Translations under genes and position numbers: made by a program
Assembly: GCA_009787485.1 (NCBI GenBank)
Contig: WQWP01000024.1
Span: 1-22,131, forward strand
Source: Lentimicrobiaceae bacterium
Lineage (GTDB): Bacteria > Bacteroidota > Bacteroidia > Bacteroidales > WCHB1-69
DNA: 22,131 bases
Direction: 5' to 3'
Part shown: positions 14,905-21,506 of the stretch, piece after piece
Numbering within the stretch: position 1 is the stretch's first letter
Layout of the letters: every line of letters begins with the position of its first letter
Notes under the pieces: model-generated
The model's database searches: none
Told to the model about the DNA's origin: nothing
The model's input: only the letters and a program-made list of their open reading frames with translations

Positions 14905-14987
14905 TCTGTGTAATTCTGTGTTTTCCGTGTCTTTGTGCTGAATTCTTTTTACAGCACAGAGATACAGAGGACACGAAGTTACACAGA
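14905..14987. repeat. Imperfect inverted repeat, 36-nt arms ending TCTGTGTAA
   Basis: Arm 14905-14940 and the reverse complement of 14952-14987 agree at 28 of 36 positions, with an 11-nt loop. Both arms begin TCTGTGTAA and end TGTGCTG. The right arm overlaps the acyltransferase gene and encodes its last two codons and stop (TCT GTG TAA). The left arm abuts the mutS promoter. It is related in sequence to the repeats at 9080-9149 and 18900-18931. Confidence 0.85.
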
Positions 14988-15803
14988 TTTAGATTTCCAA
15001 CTTAAAGTCTCCCCCCTCAGCCACGCCGCCCACTCTTTATGAGTTTTTGAACCATCAAAAGTACTATAAGAAATCGGATCCCCGAAGGTTATCGTAAACT
15101 TTTTCCCCTTTTGTTTTACCATTTCGTCGGGCAAGAGCAGCATCTCCAAATTAACTTTGATTCTTAGTTTTTTGCGCCAGTTGGCGATGCGATAAAACCG
15201 TTCGCTGTTTCTGCCTTCAAAAAAAACAGGGATAATATCACGTTGATAAGCCACCGCTTTTTGAATGATGGTTTTTTTCCACTCCAAATCCTGAATTTCG
15301 CCGTTTATTTTTCGGGAGCACAAACCTGCCGGAAAATAGAGCACTAAGTCGTTGGAGTCAAAAGCATTGTGTAATTCTTTTGCAGCGTCTATATTGTTTC
15401 TTCCGTGTTTGTTGATGGGAAGAAAAATGCTGTGCATCGGCTCAATTGCCATTAACAAATCGTTGACCGGAAATTTCATATCGGTGCGGTATCTGCCTAT
15501 TACTGAAATCAATGCCAAGCCGTCAACGGCGCCCAACGGGTGGTTTGACACCACAATATAGCGCCCTTCTTTGGGAATTTTTTCTTCATTAACCACTGTG
15601 ATAGAGGCTTGCGCAAATTCTTCTATGACGTATTTTGCAAACTCAATGGCATTAGCATGCTCGTGTTTTACCAAAAACCGGTTCATTGCATCTTGATGGA
15701 TGAGTTTTTCAATCCAACGAATGATAAAACGCGGCAACCCTTTTGCCAATTTTTTGCTTTTGGAAGCGATGGTTTGTTTTACATCAATTTGTAATACGCT
15801 CAT
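14979..15803 (-). CDS. Lysophospholipid acyltransferase family protein (HPLGxxD type)
   Basis: The 274-residue protein belongs to the acyltransferase group that Bacteroidota annotations often call glycerol acyltransferase or putative hemolysin. It has SNHPLGAVDGLA (Asn87, His88, Asp94) as the catalytic block, with five rather than four residues between His and Asp, and FPAGLCSRK (157-165) as the later substrate motif. FLPINKHGRNN between them fits motif II. No signal peptide or clear membrane helix is evident. Relatives in this phylum make ornithine- or glycine-containing lipids or acylate lysophospholipids; the substrate here is not established. The last codons and the stop are provided by the inverted repeat. 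It lies 6 nt after the EnvC-like gene and is probably cotranscribed with it. Confidence 0.85.
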   Translation of the reverse strand: MSVLQIDVKQTIASKSKKLAKGLPRFIIRWIEKLIHQDAMNRFLVKHEHANAIEFAKYVIEEFAQASITVVNEEKIPKEGRYIVVSNHPLGAVDGLALISVIGRYRTDMKFPVNDLLMAIEPMHSIFLPINKHGRNNIDAAKELHNAFDSNDLVLYFPAGLCSRKINGEIQDLEWKKTIIQKAVAYQRDIIPVFFEGRNSERFYRIANWRKKLRIKVNLEMLLLPDEMVKQKGKKFTITFGDPISYSTFDGSKTHKEWAAWLRGETLSWKSKSV

Positions 15804-15809
15804 AATCTT

Positions 15810-17063
15810 TTATCTCTGAGATAGCCACAATAAAGGATCAAGGTGGGTAAACTCTTTCCAAATTTCGAAATGCAATTCATAAGTGCCTCTTTCCATGGTT
15901 TTTCCAATGGTGCCGATGTTTTGTTTAGCGGTTACCTTTTCATCTTTTTTTACGGAAACATGAGCTAATCCCTGATAAACAGTAATATATTCTCCATGTC
16001 GAATCATAACTACTTTTCCCACGCCCATATTGCTCATATCCAAAATGCCATACACAACGCCTTCAAAAACAGCACGTACCGGCGTGTTGGCTTCCGTTAA
16101 AATATCAATGCCTTTACTGTTCATCATCACGGAGGGCACGTCGGGATTTCTATAATTGCCGAAATAAGTGATGGTATTTCCTTTGATTACGGGCCAAGGG
16201 AGTTTTCCCTGATTTCCGGCGAAAGAATTGCCGGTTATTTTTTCTTCGGGTGTGTATTCCAACGTGGTAGATGAGGCTTCTTTGGCAGCAGGCTTGCCGG
16301 AGGTGGACTTGCCTGTTTCTGCCTTTTTCTTATTGGCAGCTAAAATTTCTGCCTCAATCGCTTTTTTAATCGCGGCATCTATCTCTTTTTGTTTGTTTTG
16401 TTTTGCTTTTAACTCATTTGCCAACTGCTTTTCTTTCTTTTTCAAATCGTTCAACACTTTTGTTTTTGAGGCTCTGTCTTTTTCCAACGATTGCACCTCA
16501 GTTTCTTTATTCTCCAATAATGAGATTTTTGTCTCTTTGATGCTTAAAATTTCCGCATTTTTTTGAGCAATTTCTTGTTGTGTGTTTTTGATCTCTTCCG
16601 CTTGGTGTTTCACATTTTCAGAAAAAATAGTAAAAAATTTCGCTCGTCGGTACATTTGAGAAAAATCATCAGCAGAAAGTAAAAATGTAATTTTATTGAG
16701 TAACCGTCTATTTTTAAAAGCCAAAAACACTACGCGCTCATAGTCGCCTTTCATGTGGTCAAGTTTTTTATCCAAATCTTGTGAAAGTTTGACATTCAAA
16801 TCCGACTCCATTTCAAGATTATAGATCTGCTTATTCAATTCGGTAATCAATTTCTCGCGGTTACTGATCTGCTTTCTCAATAATGAGATTTGTTGCAACG
16901 AAGTGTTCTCTTTTTTTTGTGTTTCTTGCAGAAGCCGTTTAGTATCTGCAATTTCCGACTCCAAATTTTTCTTGTTGGCTTTCAATTGGTCGCTGGTTTG
17001 CGCGGCGCCGTGAAGCGCACAAAAAGTGCAGATAACCAACAAAAGGGATTTAAGGAAGCGCAT
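15810..17063 (-). CDS. envC: EnvC-like murein hydrolase activator (M23/LytM domain, degenerate active site)
   Basis: The 417-residue protein has a signal peptide (about residues 1-21, ending GAAQ), a long coiled coil (about 22-245, rich in Lys, Glu and Gln), a Ser/Thr-rich linker and a C-terminal LytM domain (about 290-417). EnvC proteins sit in the periplasm and switch on septal amidases through a conformational change. The LytM zinc site is incomplete: the HxxxD position reads SKGID (Ser316 in place of His, Asp320 kept) and the HxH reads ELH (Glu396, His398). It should therefore be non-catalytic, an activator rather than a peptidase. A TACTTTCG element lies 25 nt upstream. The acyltransferase gene follows 6 nt after the stop. 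Confidence 0.9.
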   Translation of the reverse strand: MRFLKSLLLVICTFCALHGAAQTSDQLKANKKNLESEIADTKRLLQETQKKENTSLQQISLLRKQISNREKLITELNKQIYNLEMESDLNVKLSQDLDKKLDHMKGDYERVVFLAFKNRRLLNKITFLLSADDFSQMYRRAKFFTIFSENVKHQAEEIKNTQQEIAQKNAEILSIKETKISLLENKETEVQSLEKDRASKTKVLNDLKKKEKQLANELKAKQNKQKEIDAAIKKAIEAEILAANKKKAETGKSTSGKPAAKEASSTTLEYTPEEKITGNSFAGNQGKLPWPVIKGNTITYFGNYRNPDVPSVMMNSKGIDILTEANTPVRAVFEGVVYGILDMSNMGVGKVVMIRHGEYITVYQGLAHVSVKKDEKVTAKQNIGTIGKTMERGTYELHFEIWKEFTHLDPLLWLSQR

Positions 17064-17088
17064 TAATTTGTTTTACGAATTTCGGCAG

Positions 17089-17096
17089 CGAAAGTA
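17089..17096 (-). promoter_or_regulatory. Candidate -7 element for the EnvC-like gene (TACTTTCG)
   Basis: Minus-strand TACTTTCG matches TAnnTTTG at seven of eight positions, in the 41-nt gap after ctpA and 25 nt before the EnvC ATG. It shares the TTCG ending with the elements at 6191 and 6363. Confidence 0.4.
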
Positions 17097-17104
17097 GGAT
17101 TTTT

Positions 17105-18850
17105 TTAGTGCTCTATCCCAAACTTCTTGAAAATTTTATCATTATTAATCACCTCCAGCGCTTTCAAAAAGCCCTCGTCTGTCATTAAAAAAATTTGGTA
17201 TGCTTCGCCATAATTAAACATATTTCGGGCAATTTCAAATTTTAGCCCATCTTTAATAAAATCGTCGGCCCTATTCAAATTGCGCAAACGCATGGATTCG
17301 TTAAAAGATTGGGTAACAAACTCTGTGAGCATCTCTTTAAAATGTGTGCTGTTTTGTAGCTCTTCCAGTGATCTGTACAGTGAGTCTAATTCGGCGGCTT
17401 TGTTTTTTACAAATTGCTCGGCACGTTTAGAAAACTGAAACGGAATGGTATCCGTAACGCCTTCTTTACGCCCAAAATCCATCAATGCTTGAAAGCGTTG
17501 TTCCGAAACCTCAAAATTGTTTTTAAAATCCTCCATGGTTGGATATTTAGATAGCAACTGCTCTTTGTTGTTTTCCATGTAATCTAATGCGAATGAGCTG
17601 ATGATCCCTTTCCTATACATTTCTGCCCACAATGAGGAGTAGCGTGAGGTATCTATCGGAATAAAAATATCGGGCATGATGCCGCCGCCGCCATACACCG
17701 TTCTCCCTTTAGCGGTTTGATATTTAAGCGAATCCGGAAATTTAATGCTGTCTGCGGTTAAAAGTTCTCCGTGGCGGGAACGGGATCTCAAATCATCAAA
17801 ATAACTGTCCAAACCATCATCATAAGGACGTTGAATGTATCTTCCGGAAGGAGTGTAATATTTTGATATAGTGAGACGTATCTGTGCACCATCGGAAAGA
17901 TAAATGGGTTTTTGCACCAATCCTTTTCCAAAAGTTCTGCGCCCCATGATGATGCCGCGATCCCAGTCTTGCACCGCTCCGGAAACAATTTCGCTGGCAG
18001 AAGCCGAGCCTTCATCTACCAAAATTACCAATCTTCCCTTTTGAAAATCGCCTCTATTGGTAGATTTGAACGACTCTCCGGTTTTTCGGAAGTTATCCGT
18101 ATAAACAATCATTTTATCGGGACCCAAAAACTCGTCTGCAATTTCAAAAGCGGCTTGCAGGTAGCCGCCGCCATTTCCGCGCAAATCGAGGATGAGGTTT
18201 TTCATGCCGCGTGCTTTCAAGCGGGTCATCGCATCGCGAAGCTCTTGCGGAGAAGTTTGTGCAAAACGCTCTAAACGAATGTATCCGGTATTTTTATCTG
18301 CCATAAAATACACGTTGATGCTGTGCATCGGGATTTTATCGCGTATAATCGAAAACTCTAAAAGTTCAGGACTTCGCCCTCTTTTTACAAAAACAGTAAC
18401 TTTCGTTCCTTTTTTTCCACGCAAATGATCTTGCACCCATTTGTTATTCAAATGTTTACCAACAGCGCTCGCCGTATCCACTTTCACAATCTTGTCGCCG
18501 GCTCTTAAGCCTACCTTTTCGGAAGGTCCGCCAATGATAACCTCCATCACATTAATCGTATCTCTAATAATTTGAAAAGTTACGCCGATGCCGTCGAACG
18601 ACCCGATGAGCGGCTCGTTGGCTTGTTGCACGTCTTTTTTAGTAATATAGGCAGAGTGCGGGTCAAGCTCTTTCAGCATTTCTAATATCCCTTTTTCCAC
18701 CAGCATATCAAAATTTACAGTATCTAAATATTGGTCATTTATGTGCTTCAGCAATTGTTGCATCTTTTGCGAATGCACTGAGTATGTGGTGTTTTGCGCA
18801 AAAGTGGTAATCGAAATCAGGAGGCATAACAGGAAGAGTTTTACTTTCAT
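17105..18850 (-). CDS. ctpA: Carboxyl-terminal processing protease (peptidase S41, CtpA/Prc-like)
   Basis: The 581-residue protein begins with a signal peptide (MKVKLFLLCLLISITTFAQ), then a PDZ domain (roughly 85-170, with GPSEKVGLRAGDKIVKVD), then the S41 protease domain. The catalytic Ser-Lys pair is Ser284 (middle serine of SASASE) and Lys309 (in RTFGKGLVQ), 25 residues apart as in the family. NLILDLRGNGGGYLQAA is the conserved domain entry. CtpA proteases act in the periplasm on C termini of secreted or lipid-anchored proteins and cell-wall hydrolases. The neighbouring EnvC-like gene fits a cell-wall theme. I chose the ATG at 18850; an upstream start at 18952 would read across the ACACAG repeat and bury the signal peptide. 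Confidence 0.93.
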   Translation of the reverse strand: MKVKLFLLCLLISITTFAQNTTYSVHSQKMQQLLKHINDQYLDTVNFDMLVEKGILEMLKELDPHSAYITKKDVQQANEPLIGSFDGIGVTFQIIRDTINVMEVIIGGPSEKVGLRAGDKIVKVDTASAVGKHLNNKWVQDHLRGKKGTKVTVFVKRGRSPELLEFSIIRDKIPMHSINVYFMADKNTGYIRLERFAQTSPQELRDAMTRLKARGMKNLILDLRGNGGGYLQAAFEIADEFLGPDKMIVYTDNFRKTGESFKSTNRGDFQKGRLVILVDEGSASASEIVSGAVQDWDRGIIMGRRTFGKGLVQKPIYLSDGAQIRLTISKYYTPSGRYIQRPYDDGLDSYFDDLRSRSRHGELLTADSIKFPDSLKYQTAKGRTVYGGGGIMPDIFIPIDTSRYSSLWAEMYRKGIISSFALDYMENNKEQLLSKYPTMEDFKNNFEVSEQRFQALMDFGRKEGVTDTIPFQFSKRAEQFVKNKAAELDSLYRSLEELQNSTHFKEMLTEFVTQSFNESMRLRNLNRADDFIKDGLKFEIARNMFNYGEAYQIFLMTDEGFLKALEVINNDKIFKKFGIEH

Positions 18851-18899
18851 AGCTTTAATATTAAAAAATTGAAATTTAAACGTAAAAATTGGGGGTTTA

Positions 18900-18931
18900 T
18901 TACACAGAGAAGGCACAAAGAGCACGGAGAG
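18900..18931. repeat. Single copy of the ACACAG/CTGTGT intergenic repeat
   Basis: The stretch starts TTACACAGAG and includes GGCACAAAGAGCACGGA. Read on the minus strand it ends TCTGTGTAA, the same terminus as both arms of the 14905-14987 repeat, and it shares CACAAAG and CACGGA with the left arm there. No facing arm is present. It lies between the DUF4143 ATPase stop (18940) and the ctpA start. Confidence 0.65.
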
Positions 18932-18939
18932 TTTGTATC

Positions 18940-20151
18940 TTAAATATCCCAAATTGAAATTGCATTTACTTCTCGTGAAAGCGGGAAAACATTATCGGTC
19001 AGACATATTAACGAGCCGTATCCTACTTTTTTACCAAAAGATTCTAAAACAGGAAAGTGTTTTATCATTTTCCGATCCGGAGTTGCTGTGCGTTTTATTT
19101 CGATAGGATAAAAAACACCGTTTTGGAATATCAATAAATCTATTTCTACTTGGTTGCTATCGCGGTAATAGTAGAATGGTGGATGTAAACCATTGTGTTT
19201 GTATGATTTAATGATTTCTGAAACGACAAAAGTTTCAAACATAGCGCCGCTCATGGCTCCGGAGGCAAGTGTTTCGGGTGTAGTCCAATCTGTTAGATAA
19301 GCACATAAACCTGTATCTAAAAAGTAGAGTTTCGGACGTTTGACCACCCTTTTTGTAATATTCTCATAATAAGGCTGTAACAGATAAACTATACCGGAAG
19401 TTTGCAGCACAGACAACCACGATTTTATCGTATTGAGTGAAATATCCATGGTGTTGGATATATCCGTCAGATTTAGCTCTTGTCCTGTTCTTGCCGCTAT
19501 CACTTTCATAAAATTATAAAATGCTAACTCATTTCCGATATTTATCAATTGGCGAACATCTCGTTCGATATAAGTTTTTACATACGAGCCGTAGAACATC
19601 GCCCAAGTATCATCATCTTTCAACGTAATTTCAGGAAAAGAGCCCTTCCAAATGATCCGGTTAGTTTCTGCAAGCGATTTTCGGGATAAAATGCCCGGCG
19701 GTTCCGGAGAAGGCAAAAAAGGCTTTTGTAGGCTGCCCTTTCCCTCTTGTTCGTATATCGAAAAACCCATCAATTCTAATACAACTAAACGCCCTGCTAA
19801 ACTTTCCGAAACACCTTTCATCAATAAAAACTGCTGCGAGCCGGTCATCCATACCTGTCCCGGCTCAACACCTTTGTCTATTAACATTTTTATATGTGAA
19901 AAAAGTTCCGGAGCATATTGTATTTCATCTATTAACAAAGGTAGTTTGTAGGTTTGAAAAAACAAATAGGGGTCTTCTTTCGCCATTTTCAAAGATAACA
20001 TGTCATCTAAGGTAATGTATGTTCTATTGTCGTTGACTAAATTTTTCAAGACTGTTGTTTTACCAACCTGCCGTGTTCCGGTAAGTAACAAAGCTTTAAA
20101 ATGCGTATCTGCCTTTTTTATAACAGATTCTATAGTTCTGTGTTTTAGCAT
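18940..20151 (-). CDS. AAA_14/DUF4143 ATPase (copy 1)
   Basis: A 403-residue protein of the family common in bacteria and archaea: an N-terminal P-loop ATPase and a C-terminal DUF4143 domain. Walker A is GTRQVGKT (25-32), Walker B LLIDEIQ (72-78), and a sensor-like MTGSQQF follows. The C-terminal part has the PD-(D/E)XK-like pattern EIDLLI...PIEIK with Asp338, Glu351 and Lys353. No member of the family in this form has a settled function as far as I know; many are scattered, lineage-specific genes. A perfect TATTTTTG promoter element lies 36 nt upstream. It is followed by ctpA on the same strand with a repeat between. It shares architecture and motif spacing with the next ATPase gene but the sequences differ clearly, so it is not a recent duplication. 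Confidence 0.88.
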   Translation of the reverse strand: MLKHRTIESVIKKADTHFKALLLTGTRQVGKTTVLKNLVNDNRTYITLDDMLSLKMAKEDPYLFFQTYKLPLLIDEIQYAPELFSHIKMLIDKGVEPGQVWMTGSQQFLLMKGVSESLAGRLVVLELMGFSIYEQEGKGSLQKPFLPSPEPPGILSRKSLAETNRIIWKGSFPEITLKDDDTWAMFYGSYVKTYIERDVRQLINIGNELAFYNFMKVIAARTGQELNLTDISNTMDISLNTIKSWLSVLQTSGIVYLLQPYYENITKRVVKRPKLYFLDTGLCAYLTDWTTPETLASGAMSGAMFETFVVSEIIKSYKHNGLHPPFYYYRDSNQVEIDLLIFQNGVFYPIEIKRTATPDRKMIKHFPVLESFGKKVGYGSLICLTDNVFPLSREVNAISIWDI

Positions 20152-20187
20152 GATATATTGTTTTTATGAAAATCTGCAATTCGACTG

Positions 20188-20195
20188 CAAAAATA
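20188..20195 (-). promoter_or_regulatory. -7 element for DUF4143 ATPase copy 1 (TATTTTTG)
   Basis: Minus-strand TATTTTTGC is a full match to TAnnTTTG, 36 nt before the ATG. Confidence 0.6.
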
Positions 20196-20231
20196 CATAA
20201 AATTTTTAATTAATCTACTGATTCCGTTAAC

Positions 20232-20246
20232 AGTAATAGTATTACT
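20232..20246. repeat. 15-bp palindrome AGTAATAGTATTACT
   Basis: Perfect 6-bp arms around a 3-nt centre, 37 nt upstream of the -7 element of ATPase copy 1. Too AT-rich for a terminator; it could be an operator. No known regulator is recognised. Confidence 0.4.
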
Positions 20247-20275
20247 TTGTACTATATAAATGCTCCCGATTGCCA

Positions 20276-20292
20276 TAGAAGTACCACTTCTA
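20276..20292. repeat. 17-bp palindrome overlapping the ATPase copy 2 stop codon
   Basis: TAGAAGT (20276-20282) and ACTTCTA (20286-20292) are perfect inverted arms around a 3-nt loop. On the minus strand the first three bases are the TAG stop of ATPase copy 2. No T run follows, so it is at best a weak 3'-end hairpin. Confidence 0.4.
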
Positions 20293-21405
20293 CAGCAAAA
20301 AAACTTCAAGATTATCACGGTGAATGACCGTAAGTGTGGAATTTTGATAAGTTTCAGTAAACTGTTTGGGGAATTTCACCTTTGCATCTGCATTCCATTT
20401 GAATTCATAAGCGGAAAGTTGTCCATCAGCTTCTTCCAAATAATCTATTTCTTTTTGTTCCACGGTGCGCCAAAACCAACTATTTACCCACAAGCCATTG
20501 TAATTCAAATGTTTTATTCTCTCAGAAATAATAAAATTCTCCCATAATGCACCTATATCCGTGCGCATTTCCACCTGTCGAAAATCAGCAATTAACGCAT
20601 TGCGCAAGCCATTATCGTAGAAAAAGATTTTTCGCGTATTTTTCAATTCACTACGCAAATTTCTACTGTATGGTTGCAGGCGGAAAATGATATACGCCTG
20701 TTCGAGTATCATGATGTATTTTTCTACCGTTTTTCCATCTATACCACAGAGTTGCGCAAGTTCATTATACGACACTTGGCTACCCACCTGATATGCCAAT
20801 GCCTGCAATAATTTGATGAGTTTGTCTGTTTTCTGAATATTGTCAAATTTTAAAATATCTTTATACAAAACACTATCTGAAAGTTGCTGCAAGAGTTCCT
20901 TCTCTTCGCCTTGATTATTCACAATATCAGGATAGTAACCATAGACAAGGCGATGGTTGAGCATCATTTTTTCTTGAAGTAATCCGTGATGATTCACCAT
21001 TTCGGCAAACGAAAGCGGGAACATTTGATATTGCCATTTTCGTCCGGTAAGCGGCTCATTAATTTTATTTGCTAACTCAAACGACGAACTGCCTGTTGCC
21101 ACAAGTTGAATATCGGGCAAGTTGTCGGTTATTAATTTGAGTTTCAAACCGATATCTTCAATACGTTGCGCCTCGTCGAGTACTATTGTGCTTTGTTTTC
21201 CAATCAATGCTTTTAAACGTGCAGCCGATATGTTTGAAAATAAGTTGCGCACTTCGATTTCGTCGCCGTTAAACCACAGCGCATTTTCTGAAAAAATCCG
21301 TTTGAGCAATGTCGTTTTGCCAATTTGACGTGCTCCCATTATAATAATTGCTTTTCCCTTACCGATTTTTTTTCTAATTTGATTTTCAATTTGTCGTTCT
21401 ATCAT
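20290..21405 (-). CDS. AAA_14/DUF4143 ATPase (copy 2)
   Basis: A 371-residue protein with the same architecture as the neighbouring ATPase: Walker A GARQIGKT (24-31), Walker B STIVLDEAQ (72-80), sensor-like ATGSSSF, and a C-terminal PD-(D/E)XK-like pattern EIDYLEE...AYEFKW with Asp321, Glu334 and Lys336. The Asp-Glu-Lys spacing is identical to copy 1. Between the domains it has the winged-helix-like LAQLCGIDGKTVEKYI, resembling the NTMDISLNTIKSWL segment of copy 1. I chose the ATG at 21405; an in-frame TTG at 21423 overlaps the promoter element. A perfect TATTTTTG lies 15 nt upstream of the ATG, preceded by a palindrome. The function is unknown. The family is often patchily distributed. Confidence 0.88.
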   Translation of the reverse strand: MIERQIENQIRKKIGKGKAIIIMGARQIGKTTLLKRIFSENALWFNGDEIEVRNLFSNISAARLKALIGKQSTIVLDEAQRIEDIGLKLKLITDNLPDIQLVATGSSSFELANKINEPLTGRKWQYQMFPLSFAEMVNHHGLLQEKMMLNHRLVYGYYPDIVNNQGEEKELLQQLSDSVLYKDILKFDNIQKTDKLIKLLQALAYQVGSQVSYNELAQLCGIDGKTVEKYIMILEQAYIIFRLQPYSRNLRSELKNTRKIFFYDNGLRNALIADFRQVEMRTDIGALWENFIISERIKHLNYNGLWVNSWFWRTVEQKEIDYLEEADGQLSAYEFKWNADAKVKFPKQFTETYQNSTLTVIHRDNLEVFLL

Positions 21406-21420
21406 GGCAAAAAATTTCGG

Positions 21421-21428
21421 CAAAAATA
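21421..21428 (-). promoter_or_regulatory. -7 element for DUF4143 ATPase copy 2 (TATTTTTG)
   Basis: Minus-strand TATTTTTGC is a full match to TAnnTTTG. It ends 15 nt before the ATG, implying a leader of about 10 nt. Confidence 0.6.
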
Positions 21429-21443
21429 ATATTTGTTTTTGAA

Positions 21444-21473
21444 ATTCCGAAAATATTTACTTTTTTTCGGAAT
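21444..21473. repeat. Inverted repeat ATTCCGAAAA with 10-bp perfect arms
   Basis: ATTCCGAAAA (21444-21453) and TTTTCGGAAT (21464-21473) face each other across 10 nt. A third half-site, TTTTTTTCGGAAAT, lies at 21493-21506 just before the RND gene stop. The pair sits at about the -20 to -50 region of ATPase copy 2 and after the RND gene, so it may be an operator or a weak 3'-end hairpin. Confidence 0.55.
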
Positions 21474-21506
21474 AGAATCCTTAAAAATGGAATTTTTTTC
21501 GGAAAT

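Noticed and set aside
14905..14987. Insertion sequence or CRISPR array
   Set aside because: There is no transposase, no target duplication and no regular repeat-spacer pattern; it is a single inverted repeat.
18851..18952. Earlier start for the CtpA-like protease
   Set aside because: It reads across the ACACAG repeat and precedes the clear signal peptide that begins at 18850.
18940..21405. A phage-defence system made of the two DUF4143 ATPases
   Set aside because: No partner nuclease, methylase or sensor genes accompany them, and each has its own promoter; the evidence does not go beyond a paralogous pair.
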